Origin: Ligustrum vulgare
Taxonomy: Eukaryota > Streptophyta > Magnoliopsida > Lamiales > Oleaceae
DNA: 64,000 nucleotides
Assembly (NCBI GenBank): GCA_963555705.1
Contig: OY743187.1
Span: 9,624,133 to 9,688,132, forward strand
Reading direction: 5' to 3'
The translations under genes and the position numbers were made by a program. This document shows positions 1-11,596 of this stretch, piece by piece. The notes under the pieces were generated by a model. That model was not told the DNA's origin and ran no database searches. It saw nothing but the letters and a program-made list of their open reading frames with translations. How positions within the stretch are numbered: the first letter of the stretch is position 1; each line of letters begins with the position of its first letter.

Positions 1-1246
1 TTTCAAAATTCTTTTTTTTTTCTTCAGAAAACCAACTAGTTTCAGTTTGTTTGATTCAAAACTTTTGGGTTTGCCCACTCTTAAATAAATATATGAAGGT
101 AGACCAAAATGAAAGAAATAATGAATTTTGTTATAATTATTGGATTAAGCATGTTTGATTCTAAATTAATGTCAAATCAAAGTCAACAATTAATTTTAAC
201 CACACATTTTATTAGATTCACAACTTTTCAACGACATAACTCATTAATTTTTATTAAAACATACTAAGGGTTCGTTTCACAACAACTGTCGTGAATAAAA
301 CTTTTTACCGTAGAGTTTTTCTAAAAATTTCTGTCAACAAAAAATAGTTGACAATCTAACTATCAATCCAGAAACAACTGTTAACGTTAAATTGATTGTT
401 TAACCGCACAACTATAAAAGTGCTTTTGCATAAACTAACATTAAATTATATCTCATAGTTAACTAAAAACTAAATAATTATTTCATATCAACGTTGAAAT
501 CTATCTTGAAAAAATATATTTTATTAATTCAATATATTTCTTATGTTATCAATTAACAAAATATAATATTTCAATAGATTTCCATAAGAGTTATAGAAAA
601 AATATTTTGTCAATACATTTCATATTTTGTTAATTAATAAAATATAATATTTTAATACGATATATGGAAAATAATATATTTTCACATATTTCAAATTTTA
701 TTAATTAATAAAATATAATCTCATATTAATTAATAAAATATAATTTTTTAATATAAATTATGGAAAATAATATAGTTTCAATAAATTTCAAAATAAAACA
801 TGATATATTTAAGCTTTTTTATAAAAGTGTTTCTTGAAGAAATTACAGATTTGAGTTTCTTTATAACATCTTAAAAGAGCGGTTTGCACAATGAAAAAGT
901 GCATTTTCAACCACAACCAAATACGTATATTTTTTAGTAAAAGTACTTAAGGCATTGTAAAAGTACTTTTACACCTTCTAAAACATCCAAACACACATTA
1001 GGCTTTGTTTGTTAATTTTTTTTTTTTTTGTTTAAAAACATTTTTTTATATATATATTTTTAGATAAAATGTGTGGTTAAAAAATAGAAAGAAAAAATTT
1101 GTGTGGTTAAAAATTAATTTGGGGAACTATGTTGTAAAAGAAATATGTTTAAAAAATATGTTTGCCAAACATAGACTTAAATTTTTTATTTTCATCTATA
1201 CCAAATAGGGGCTAAGATGGTTTATGCTAAAAATGATTGAGATTAG
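1..1246. other. AT-rich upstream region without a gene
   Basis: No coding potential is visible. The stretch is AT-rich, with several short repeats built on TTAATTAATAAAATATAAT between about 530 and 750. Around 1003-1190 there is a diffuse GTGTGGTTAAAAA-type repeat that resembles a decayed MITE, but I could not define its ends. Confidence 0.6.
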
Positions 1247-1386
1247 GAGCCTGTTTGGTAATATGAAATGTGTGACTTAAAAATATTTGAAAAATTAAAA
1301 ATTGTAGATTTGACTAAGACTAAATAATTAAAATCAAGTGTGAAAAATTGTGGTGAAATTTTTAGCATTACCAAACAAACTTTACA
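1247..1386. mobile_element. Small MITE (GAGCCTGTTTGGTAAT family)
   Basis: The stretch opens with GAGCCTGTTTGGTAAT and closes with ATTACCAAACAAACTTTA, which is an inverted copy of the opening. No coding sequence lies between. A clear second family member is at 41794-41952 with the same ends and a related interior, which supports a real element rather than chance. It ends only about 37 bases before the TATA-like sequence of the CCR4 gene. The superfamily (hAT or other) cannot be told from the ends alone. Confidence 0.65.
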
Positions 1387-1422
1387 TTTTGTTATTTAGG
1401 GACGAAAATGCAAATTTCCCTT

Positions 1423-1575
1423 TATAAAAATTAATAGATTATTATTGTCCCACAAAATAGTTGCACACAGACACATCTCCCTCCCTCTCTCCCTTCTTCT
1501 CTCCTATTTTCTTACACACCTCTGTTAAAACCCTTATTGATCAATAGATCCATTTAGTTCTCTCTCTCTCTCTCC
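1423..1575 (+). promoter_or_regulatory. Putative core promoter and 5' leader of the CCR4 gene
   Basis: TATAAAAA at 1423-1430 is followed by a pyrimidine-rich leader (CTCCCTCCCTCTCTCCC and, at about 1559-1574, a CT microsatellite). Such CT tracts are common in plant 5' leaders. The transcription start is inferred, not seen. A 5' UTR intron cannot be excluded, because several GT and AG pairs lie between 1640 and 1720. Confidence 0.4.
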
Positions 1576-1771
1576 GTATCTCAGAAATTTTATGCAAACA
1601 AAGGCCAATTTATCGATTCCTCTTACCAATCCTCCGCATTTAGGTTCAATTCCTCCTCATTTCTGTAGATCTTCAATAGGTCATATTTGTTTAATTTTTC
1701 TGAGTTTCTTTATTTAGGGTTTTAACAGAGAGACAGAGCGCAAGTCTGGCGATTGGCGCCGGAGACAGGTG

Positions 1772-1909
1772 ATGGCGGATCTCCCACAAGTCCGCCAGCT
1801 GTTGATGCTTGAATATATTTTTGCTTTTTTTGGGTTAGGGTTTGAAGGGACGGTGGCAGCAGAAGAGTTTGCTCCATTGAAATCTATAGAGCTTTGTGAA
1901 AAATGCTGA
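1772..1909 (+). other. Upstream ORF overlapping the CCR4 start codon
   Basis: An ATG at 1772 opens a frame of 45 codons with no stop until TGA at 1907-1909. The main CCR4 ATG is at 1903-1905, so stop and start overlap in ATGCTGA. If the leader is not spliced here, ribosomes finishing the upstream ORF would end four bases past the main start, a layout that usually lowers main-frame translation or forces re-initiation. An earlier upstream ATG at about 1591 opens another short frame. Whether the peptide is made is unknown. Confidence 0.5.
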
Positions 1910-4900
1910 GCGTGCTTCGGTTGCACCTTCCGTCGGACATTCCGATCGTGGGGTGCGAGCTGACGCCCTACGTGATCTTGAAGCGGCCCGACCAGTCTGT
2001 CATCACTGAGGATGTAAACGAGTTCAATCCACTTGATGGCCAGTTCTTGAAATACAGATGGTTAGTTTCTTGCAATTATTTTCTCACTGTAATACTTTCT
2101 TATTAATTGAGTCCTTATAGGTATTTCCATTTGATTCCGGGATCACTTGTTTTGTCTTATTATAGATGCTCGTCCAGCTTAACACCAATCTTCGCAGATT
2201 TTTATTGTTAATTTCTTGAAACTCAGTTAACTTTCTATGACTAGACTTGATTGTGATATAAATAAGACAACCAAGAAAATTTGTAACATCATTTTCTTGT
2301 TATTACTCCACAATTCATGCTGGGAAATGACGAAGATTGGTGGAAAGTCATATGCTGTGAATTCCAATCAGGTAAAATAATAAATTATAGGGAGATACAA
2401 AGACAGAAATCATGATATCAGACTGGGTATTCTGTTCGTGAAATAATCTTGGGTTTTCAAGTTGCTTTTTCCTATTCCTTTTTTAAACTCTTTTTACTGC
2501 AGTTTTCCATGCTTTCAATCAATAGGAGCTGCCTTGTCAGTTATGGCTGGTGCTGACTAATTTTCACCTTGTTGGTTTTGCCTGCTGTTTGGAGATAGTT
2601 TCGCCTCAGTCTCAATATCTGCAGTTAATATCTTGTTGTGTGTCCCTGGAATGTTTATGCACGTGGTTTGTTTTATGTCCCTGGAATGCTTACGCTTGTG
2701 GTTTTGTACTTTCTTATTTATGCATTTGGACTTCCATCAATCTCAATGTTAAAACGCAACATGATGATCGGCATATTAAAGATTAACATGCTAATTTGTG
2801 TTAGCTACATCTCAGTGCCATGGTTTAAACTCAGCTGGAGTATAATGTGTAACTATTTCCTAGTATAAAATCTTTAGAGGCTTCAATATAGATTAGATAG
2901 TGGCTTTAAATAGAGTCATGGTATCCGGTATTTATTTGAAATTGATTATAGCTATATCATTTCTTTTTTGTGACTATGCACTTTGCCTACTACATATATA
3001 GCTCCAAAAGAAAATAAATAAATAAATAAAAATAAATAAAAAAATAAAAAAATTGCTGCTAAATGTTTTGAAATGTGGGTCTTCCATTTGCTTCATTAGG
3101 TATGCATCATTTTTACTATCACTGATTTTTTACCCAGTTGTATTCATAAATGGGTGACATCACAGGAAGTAGATCATGTTTTCGGGGCACAATTCTGTGG
3201 GTTTTTATACAGATTGGTGATAGAATCAACTGTGTCCATCTTTTAGGTATGGTTGTTTGTGAATAGTATCTTGACGTACAAATAAATATGCAGGTATCGC
3301 GTACAAAATGATAAAAAGGTTGCAGTGTGTAGTGTACACCCATCGGAGCAAGCTACATTACAGTGTATTGGATGCGTTAAAGCCAAAATACCAGTTTCTA
3401 AAAGTTACCATTGCTCGTCCAAGTGTTTTTCAGATGCATGGCAACATCATCGTCTTCTTCATGAGCGTGCTGCTAGTGCTGTGAATGAAAATGGAAATGA
3501 GGAGGAAGAAGTCCTTGCACGCTTTAATGGTCAAGGTATTACAGGAACTGGTGTAGTTAATACGAGCTTGTCTGCGTCGCAGTCAAGTTCCAGCTTAGGG
3601 AATGGCACAACTTTGTATCCTGCTGCTATTCAGAAGAGTGGTGGTGAAACAATGTTTGAAGTTGGACGCTCGAAGACGTATACACCTTCAGCTGATGATA
3701 TTGGTCACGTTCTTAAGTTTGAGTGTATTGTGGTAGATGCTGAAACAAAATCAGCTGTGGCACATTCAAGTACTATAATGACTTCCCGAGTGATTCCAGC
3801 TCCATCTCCCAGTCCCCGTCGCTTGATTCCGGTGAGTGGCATTGATGTGCCTGGGCATTTAGATGTGGATGGCCGTATTTCATCTGTAGGAACATTTACG
3901 GTGCTCTCGTACAACATTTTATCAGAAGTATGTGCCACAATTGAATCATACAGCTATTGCCCTCCCTGGGCTCTTTCTTGGCCTTATCGTAGGCAAAATC
4001 TATTGAGAGAAATAGTTGGCTACCGTGCAGACATCGTTTGTCTTCAAGAGGTACGTAATAACATGAGAAATTGCCTTTTGCTTTACTGAAGCTCTAGAAA
4101 TACACTTCATGAGAGATTTAAGTACTATTACTCTCATAGGTGGAACACTGGAAAATGTTTTGATGGAAGAATTTGAAGTATAAGATTCAAAAATCTTTGA
4201 TCTTTGGTTAGGCATTTGGTAGTTTGATGATATAAATAGCTTGCTTTTTTACTTTTTTCATTTTAGTTCAGCAACCTTCTTTAATTCAAATGGTGCTCCA
4301 AACAATATAGTATCCACATGATTTTGAATGTCAAATACTAATCTATGCCATTCTTGTTAAGCCATTCTGTTGTAGTTAAGTAGTCATTTTCAGCTTTTGA
4401 ATGAGGCGAAGGATGCATTTCCTATCTTTGTTGTATAAAATATAGCACTTCTACTCCCATGCACTAAAAGGCTTGACAAGTCTGCTTAAGCTTTAATTAA
4501 ATAACTATTTTCCAGAAAGCTTTTTGCACCTTTCTTCCCCAACTTATCAGGTGGAGCCAATTTTCTTCTATGTAGAAATGGCTTCTCCTCCAAGACTCCA
4601 AGTTAGCTAGCCTACTGGAACATCATTTTGCCACTTTTAAGAGCACGTTTGTTTGTGAATTTTGCTCGTTATCCATGCTAAAATAATTTATAAGCTGGTG
4701 TTTGGTCTTTTGGACATCTCATCTGCAGGTACAAAGCGATCACTTTGATGAATTCTTTGCACCTGAGCTGGATAAACATGGCTATCAATCTCTATTTAAA
4801 AGGAAAACTGCAGAGGTTGGTCTAACCATCTACCCGTCATGTGAAAATTGTTCTGTAATTAACATATGATGCTATTGCTGTTTGCAGGTTTATAGTGGAG

Positions 4901-6700
4901 ATATCAACAATAATGATGGTTGTGCTACCTTTTTTCGCCGGGATAAATTTTCACATGTCAAAAAATATGAGGTGGGAAGCATTGGTTCTTATTGTGTATT
5001 TGTGTTAATCCTTTCTTATTGTTTTAATCATAGGTATGCTAATATCTTTTGTGTAGGTTGAATTTAACAAAGCTGCACAATCTCTGACTGAAGCTGTGGT
5101 TCCAAGTGCTCAGAAAAACACTGCCCTAAATAGATTGGTAAAGGTACTAAAAGTTTTTTAAAACCTCATTGTCTTCACCTGGAGCTCACACAGTTTTTCC
5201 TGTTACTTTTTAAATGGAAATTTCTGACCCCATTCTCATATAGGATAATGTTGCGTTAATTGTCGTTCTAGAGGCCAAATTCGGCAACCTGGGTGTTGAT
5301 AACCCTGGGAAGCGCCAGCTTGTTTGTGTGGTAAGATATTGGATATAAAATTCCCATTATGTCATTCTTTTTATTTGTTTTTGATATCACTGCCATCTAT
5401 TGCACAGCTGATCCCTTCTTGCCTTCTTTTATTTTGATATTGTCCTACATATTACCCTATGTGTTAGTGTTCCTGATTTGTGGCTACTCATTGTTCTTTA
5501 ATTCTTGTGGGCTTGACTCTTTAGCACATGTTGTCTAATACATAATTTTTTTTTTGGGGTTCAAATTTTGTTTGCATCCTCATTCTTGTTTAGTTTCTAA
5601 ACTAGTCCTTTGAGCATTTATATTTGATAACCAGTATTTTTCTTACTTTACTGAACTCAGGCAAACACTCACGTAAATATGCATCAAGATTTGAAGGATG
5701 TGAAGCTTTGGCAGGTTTTTTCAACTAGATCCTTTCTTTGGATATGTTCTTAACTCCAGATAAGTTTAGATTTTGAAGTCTCCATTTTTCTCATTGATAT
5801 CAGGTTCACACACTACTGAAAGGATTGGAAAAAATTGCTGCCAGTGCAGACATTCCAATGTTGGTGTGTGGGGATTTCAACTCTATCCCTGGAAGGTGCT
5901 TTGCTATTCACCTTTTGTTACATGGTCTCTTTTGAGACTTTTATATTTTCATTGTAATCTAAACTACTTTTAATAACTTTGGTTCATTCCTAAAATGCAG
6001 TGCTCCTCATTCTCTCCTTGCCATGGGGAAAGTTGATCCACTACATCCAGATTTAGCACTAGATCCACTTGGAATTCTTCGCCCTTTTCCAAAACTAACA
6101 CATCAGCTGCCATTGGTATTGGCCTTTTGAATTATTCTTTAGTTTGATATTATGGTCATAACATGGAAGTATGTGCATCTGCTTAATACGTTTCCTTGTT
6201 ACATTTTACTTGACAGGTAAGTGCATACTCATCATTTGCAAGAGTTGCAACTGGTCTTGGTTTAGAGCAGAGGAGGAGAATGGATCCTGCTACGAATGAG
6301 CCCCTGTTTACAAACTGCACTAGAGATTTCATTGGTACTCATGATTACATATTCTACTCAGGTATGCACAAGATTTTTGACATCTATTTTATGTTCAATG
6401 TTTGCGATGATAATTTTATGTTGTATTTTGTTGCTTCACTTGTTATTTTTTCTTTTCATTTCATTTGTTATTTTTTTCATTGTCAACCTTGTGGATAGCT
6501 GATTTTCTTCTATGGTGAATATATGATACTTATTAAGTGCTTTTGTGCTTTCAGCTGATTCTTTAACTGTGGAATCTCTATTGGAGCTCTTGGATGAAGA
6601 TAGCTTGCGAAAGGATACCGCACTTCCTTCTCCAGAGTGGTCTTCAGATCATATAGCACTCTTAGCTGGATTTCGGTGCAAGCCTAGAACTAGACGCTGA
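1903..6700 (+). CDS. CCR4: CCR4-type poly(A) deadenylase, catalytic subunit of CCR4-NOT
   Basis: Exons: 1903-2060, 3294-4050, 4729-4815, 4888-4971, 5057-5143, 5244-5330, 5661-5714, 5804-5895, 6001-6115, 6217-6361 and 6555-6700. All introns are GT-AG, and the 1812 bases give 603 residues in one frame, the length I recall for Arabidopsis CCR4-1/2. The N-terminus (MLSVLRLHLPSDIPIVGCEL) matches plant CCR4. Residues 65 to about 109 form a Cys/His-rich MYND-like zinc finger, which in plants contacts CAF1. The C-terminal half is an endonuclease-exonuclease-phosphatase domain with the catalytic set visible: N260 (SYNILSE), E305 (CLQEV), D462 and N464 (CGDFNS), D587 and H588 (SDHIALL). It shortens mRNA poly(A) tails in the cytoplasm. 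It lacks the leucine-rich repeats of yeast CCR4, as plant members do. The frame is intact and the gene is probably functional. Confidence 0.95.
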
Positions 6701-7360
6701 AAATAGGTAAATAATTCTCTTTTAATGGTATGCCAAAAGCTTTTATTATAGCATTCTTTATTGTTTGCCATCCCCCATCCCCCTTGGTTTTGTTGCTGTA
6801 AATAAATCTGGTGAAGGTTTTAAATGAGAACTAAGAGTCGACAACTGTTCAGATGCTGATACACCAAACATGGAAGAATTATTCTAAATTGTTTTCAGAA
6901 ACATAGATACTTCTCTCTTTTTTGGTCAATAAATTGTTCAGGTTCCTTGTTGGGATATCAGAAATTATCTAGAGATATGTAGTCAGTAATCAAAACCATG
7001 TTATGAACTTTCATTGTCATTTTTTGGTTCATTTTTCCTCCCCCAATGCTCCAGATATCCTAAAGTCAGGTGTTAATAAATTTAAAAAAATAAAAAATAA
7101 AAATAATGATACTTAGACTTATCACCCTAATCACCAGACAAATTTCCATTTACGCGTATTAATTGGTTTCCTGCAGGTCTCTCCAAAGAAAAATTTCAAA
7201 AATGGTAGCTCAGAATGTCAAAGGGCAGAGAAAGTGATTGTAAGAATGATAGATCATTGTCCCTGCACATTGTAGATGTATCCCATTGTGGGATGTTTTT
7301 CTATGAGCTCCTCCTGTATCATGTGACCAATGTCTCACAGATATAAATAATGAAAATGCA
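6701..7360 (+). other. CCR4 3' UTR with an intron
   Basis: Six bases after the CCR4 stop, GTAAAT at 6707 is a good donor, and CTGCAG at 7171-7176 is a good acceptor, so the 3' UTR is probably spliced (intron 6707-7176). The junction would lie within 50 bases of the stop, too close to trigger nonsense-mediated decay by the usual rule. AATAATGAAA near 7345 is the best poly(A) signal. This is inference from splice-site sequence. Confidence 0.5.
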
Positions 7361-8067
7361 ATAGTGAATTTCTTCCCTTTTTCTCCTTCAAAATAGAAAT
7401 AGAATTAGTAATATCTGCTGTGCAAATATTATCCAGCATCAAAGTTCAGAAACTCTCAAGTTTCGTTTTAAAGTGCAATATTATCCTGCATCGAAGTTCA
7501 GAAACTCTTTAGTTTCATTTTAAAGTAACATCTGCTGCGTTATGTGGGAGTCGTTCTGAATTTTCTTTCAATCCCCGAGTAAAGTAGTTTTATGAAGAAA
7601 ACAATTTGAAATGTGCCTTCATATGGGCCCCCATGTTTCTTGTCAGATAAAATTATGCTGCTTGATAATAATTTAATTTGTTCAAGTTGATAATCTCAAG
7701 TTTTCTTGTTCATTTGATCTTTGGTGTGAATAAAATATTGATTCCCAATCTATCAAGATGCCACACCAATTAAGCAATAATTTTTTTTGCATAATTTGGT
7801 GAAGAACAGTAAGCAATATTTAAGTTTCACGTCAGTTTCAGATTGCTCCAACAGCACAAGAAAGCACAAATCGATGTCTCTACTTCATGTGTATTGATCA
7901 CGAAAACTAGTATCACAGCTAATCAGCTCATAATAACTAGCACGCCCTTTGAAAATTTCAACCCTGGTCTATCTACAAGTTTCTATGAAAGACACTATTT
8001 ATATTTATACATGCACAAAAGCAAAACCCGAGATAGAATACAGATTCGACTCCTAGTCCCAGTAGGT
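7361..8067. other. Intergenic spacer and leader of the lipid-transfer gene
   Basis: I see no gene. Near 7430-7540 a stretch of about 60 bases (ATCAAAGTTCAGAAACTCT) occurs twice. From about 7843 the frame of the next gene is open without a stop, but the upstream part lacks signal-peptide character, so I take it as 5' leader. Confidence 0.5.
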
Positions 8068-8765
8068 ATGGCCAAGAAAGGTGTCCTAGTGTTGTGCTTC
8101 GTAATTCTAATGATGGTTGTGCGTGTAAGCTCGGAATTTTCCCAAGACAAAAAGCAATGCCAAAACCAATTGCTTAGTTTATCTTCATGTCTCGGTTTTG
8201 TGAGTGGGGATCTCAAAGCTCCTACTCCAAGTTGCTGTACTGAGCTCCGAAAGGACGCGGCCAATAACACCCTTTGTCTCTGCATCCTTGTTAGAGACCG
8301 TAACGAGCCCGGCCTTGGCTTTAAACTCAACGCGACGCTCGCACTCCGTCTCCCTTCCATTTGCCAAGCACAGTCGAATGCCACAGCTTGCCCTGGTAAC
8401 CACAACTCAGCCTTTTCTTCTATTTCCACTTTTACTTTGGGATGTTAAATCAGCGATTTCTGTGTTGTGTATAGGTCTTCTACACCTAGCTCCAAATTCA
8501 CCAGAGGCTCAGGTTTTCAAGCAATTTGTCAGCAGCCCCAGTGCTGGAGGTGAAGTTTTCTTTACTCTCCTACATTTTTATTTTTATTTTCAATTTTTCA
8601 TTGTTTACTTCTATGAATCGTGAACAACTCTTCTGGTGATGCATGGCCGCAGACCATAACACGAGTTCAAGCAAGAAGTTAAGCGTATTTGGACGAGCGA
8701 ACCTAGGATCGGCTGCAGGAGTTTTACTGTGGCTTGTTCTATCAGTTTTCGTCGTGGGCAATTAG
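8068..8765 (+). CDS. GPI-anchored non-specific lipid-transfer-like protein (YLS3/LTPG-like)
   Basis: Exons 8068-8395, 8475-8549 and 8653-8765 join in frame with GT-AG introns to 516 bases, 171 residues. I chose the ATG at 8068 because it starts a typical secretion signal (residues 1-22). The eight-cysteine motif of plant lipid-transfer proteins is complete: C31, C41, C56-C57, C70, C72, C99 and C108. After it come the LAPNSPEAQVF segment typical of YLS3-like proteins, a short Ser-rich stretch and a hydrophobic tail (about 153-171) that fits a GPI-anchor signal. Such proteins sit on the outer face of the plasma membrane and carry lipids for cuticle or suberin, or act in defence. Two introns near the end of the domain match other LTPG genes. 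The exact subfamily is uncertain. Confidence 0.88.
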
Positions 8766-9518
8766 GAAAAGTTTCATCCTGTAATGTAACTTGATCAATT
8801 TGTCTACAAATTATCCATCAAACCAGATAGTAATTAGCACGAATATATGCTTGGAATTGGCTCCTTTCAACAAATTAATATCATGATAAACATGATATCA
8901 AATCTAGGCGTGCTATGTGGTGTTCTTAAACGTAGACGTCTACATGAAATAACTCAATTAGTTTGTCATTAAGATAGTCAACATACTAGTATTTTGTTAA
9001 AAAAATTCATGTTGTACCACAAAATTAGAATGAGTTGCATAAAATAATATTAAAGTATAATATACATTGTATATTATTAGATAATAAATTAATGTAATGA
9101 ACTATATTATTAATATCATTAATTGATAATGATGATATTGTGTAAGGATTTAAAGTATCTCTTTGTTATGTATTGATTTAGTATGGAAGTCAATAAAGCA
9201 CTACATATAAAATGTCATTTTCAAATTAATTCAAAAAATTAATTTATATCAATGTAGAGCAATATAATTGTATTAGTAATTATATTGTATGTAAATGTGA
9301 ATTAAAACTTGTAAAATATTTTTCATCTAACCTATGAAAGTTAAAGTCATGGATTCATGTAGTTGTAACTTTTTGGTTTGAAGGTAATGTCACACACACA
9401 CATTATGTAACCTATGAAATAAAAACCACATATTAATAGAATTGTAGCATTTTGAATTGAAGTTTACATAAGTGGTTATTATATTCATAATATAGTACAT
9501 ATGCAATATAAATTATGA
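8766..9518. other. AT-rich spacer without a gene
   Basis: The 3' UTR of the lipid-transfer gene probably ends within the first 150 bases. The rest is AT-rich, has no coding signal, and leads to the AAT target site of the CACTA element at 9519-9521. Confidence 0.6.
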
Positions 9519-9536
9519 AATCACTACAACAAAATG

Positions 9537-9915
9537 ATCTTTTTACGGCATGCATTTACGGCGTGCATGCAAGGCATGCCGTAAAAATAAAGTTTTTACG
9601 GCGTGCAAGTTATGCACGCTGTAAAATATTAACATTAACGGCGTTAATTCCAGTACACCATAAAAGTTCATCTTTTACGGCGTGCACATGTATGCCGTTA
9701 ATTAGTTAATAGTATTAACGGCGTGCATTAATAGAATGCCGTAAAAAGTCAAGATTAACAGCGTGCATTGTTGAAAGCCGTAAAATTTGATATTTACGGC
9801 GTGCATATTTGCACGCCATAAAATCTCTATTCATATTTACGGCGTGAGTTTTTGCACGCCGTAATAGCTCTAGTAGTATTTACGGCGTGCGATTTTGCAC
9901 GTCGTTAACAATATA
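9537..9915. repeat. Left subterminal hairpin array of the CACTA element
   Basis: About nine units of TTTACGGCGTGCA, most paired within 20-40 bases with the inverse TGCACGCCGTAAA, so that each pair could fold as a hairpin. In En/Spm elements subterminal motifs of this size are binding sites for the element's TNPA-type protein. Some units have lost one arm or carry a base change (ATGCCG, CACGTCG), which suggests age. Confidence 0.85.
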
Positions 9916-10183
9916 TTAGGGCGCGATATTTTACCCAAAATCATATCTATCCATTCCTTCCATTTCCCAGCCTCAGCCTATGCATAGAAATTATTCATGC
10001 CTCAACAATTCAACCACAGCCTCAATCGTCTTCTTCCACTCTACCTCCGCCCGGCATACTTCACCAACTATCCAACCCAGAACATTTATGTGGGAAGGTC
10101 TCTAGTGTACTATTCCAGCAAACAAATGAGAGAGAGACAGAGAGGCACCGCCAATCTAACCCGATAACCCGAATCCTCAAACA

Positions 10184-10378
10184 ATGGATCCAGATGCAGT
10201 TTCCAAGGCATTCGGAGCGAATCGGACTGGGCTCTCTCACCAGTCTGCCATTCCAGTAGTGTCGCACTAGATCTCGACCTTCGATTGTCAGCCATCTGGG
10301 CCTACAGGCGGTATGCTTGTTTTTGTCTCCTGTAATCTCCAACTTGCAAGTGAATAGCAGGCACTCAAGTTTAGTCAG
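10184..10378 (+). pseudogene. Captured NTF2 (nuclear transport factor 2) gene fragment
   Basis: The stretch begins with codons for MDPDAV and KAF, followed after a gap by NR-GL, the start of plant NTF2. It then jumps to SLPFQ and a stop, and in another frame resumes as FDCQPSGPTGGMLVFVS, a near match to the middle of NTF2, then NLQLA, a stop, and LKFSQ. GTACGT directly follows LKFSQ and looks like the original donor site. So it is a genomic fragment with internal deletions, two stops and a frameshift. NTF2 imports Ran-GDP into the nucleus; this copy cannot encode it. Bases 10000-10183 are probably its captured leader. It shows transduplication by the CACTA element. Confidence 0.8.
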
Positions 10379-11596
10379 GTACGTGTTCATTCGTTATGCC
10401 TTGTTGTAATGAAATCGTGCTCTAAATTGCACTAGTGAGTTTGTGTTTGTTTGTCTGATATGCAATAATTGATTGGTTATTGGTTCACTGGCACTTGATT
10501 TGCAATAATAGTTATTGCTTGATCTAGAATTTAAGGACGTGTATCAATAATTTTATTCTTGAGGACTTTTGAGAATTCTTTTCATGATGGTTCTTTGAAT
10601 TAATGTTTCGATCACAAAATGAACAGTTGGGGGGAGATGGTTTAGTTTTATGATCCTGTGGTCTTAATTCCTTTAACCCAGCTAAGAGTGAAAAAGAAGA
10701 GATAAGATGGATGGGAAAGGCTTAGAATTAATTCCCTTCTATGTTTTTGCTAATTCACTCGTGTTTTTTATTTTTATTTATGTAATTCGCTTGAAGCTAC
10801 TTAATATTTCATGGATGATTGGAATGAGTTTGTTTTCAATCATTGACATCAATCCTCTGAAACATTATTTTTGGAGAAGCTCCTTTTTATTCACAAATTT
10901 TGGGCTCCACAGAATAATTATCCAAATACTTCTAAAATGGTCTACCTATTAGATGTTAATGTTTTTCAGGTTACTTCCATTTTGAATTCTGGAAAAGAAA
11001 AAATTATTGCCATATACTAGTAAGTGATTTTCTTCAAACGCCCTAATTTGAATGATTCAACTAATGAAGTTTTGATTATCATGATAGAGCTACATATGTT
11101 CTTCCATGATACTTTACCAATTGCTATTGAATCCTCTGAACATTTGGGCATCGAGAATCATTATTGATCAAAGTTGTTTTGGACTATATTTAAATAAATA
11201 AATGAATCTTTCTCTAACAGTACAAAAATTTAGATGAGATGTTTCGACCATGGTATTAGAGACCTTTGTCATACTAGGTACAAGTCTTGCAGTCGCCCAC
11301 TTGTGAAAAATGTGCATGTGCAAGGATTATGACTGAAAAAATAAATTTAACCTAGGGAGGGCTGTGGGTTGAAGAAAAATATAACTAAGTTTGCTTCCTT
11401 TATAAAAACTTTAGCTTTTCAATTAGATGGTTAGCATGGAATTAGAACAAGAAAAAATCATGGTTCATGTTTTGAATTGTAAATATATAAAGTGTGTGGG
11501 CATTAATCCTTTCAATGAAAAACGAAACATGTATAGATGTGAGGAGGCAACAACTTAAAATTTTAGATGAGGTAGTTTGAAAAAAGTTATAGCTTC
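10379..11596. other. CACTA interior of unknown origin
   Basis: AT-rich sequence after the NTF2 fragment. It may begin with NTF2 intron sequence. The only open frame of note (10707-10952) matches no family I know and has no coding context. I see no transposase motif. Confidence 0.4.

Noticed and set aside
7843..8067. N-terminal extension of the lipid-transfer protein
   Set aside because: The frame is open, but the extension would bury the signal peptide 75 residues inside; the ATG at 8068 gives a normal secreted precursor.
7995..8429. 144-residue open frame on the minus strand
   Set aside because: It is the reverse of the lipid-transfer gene's first exon, which has a complete domain and splice sites on the plus strand.
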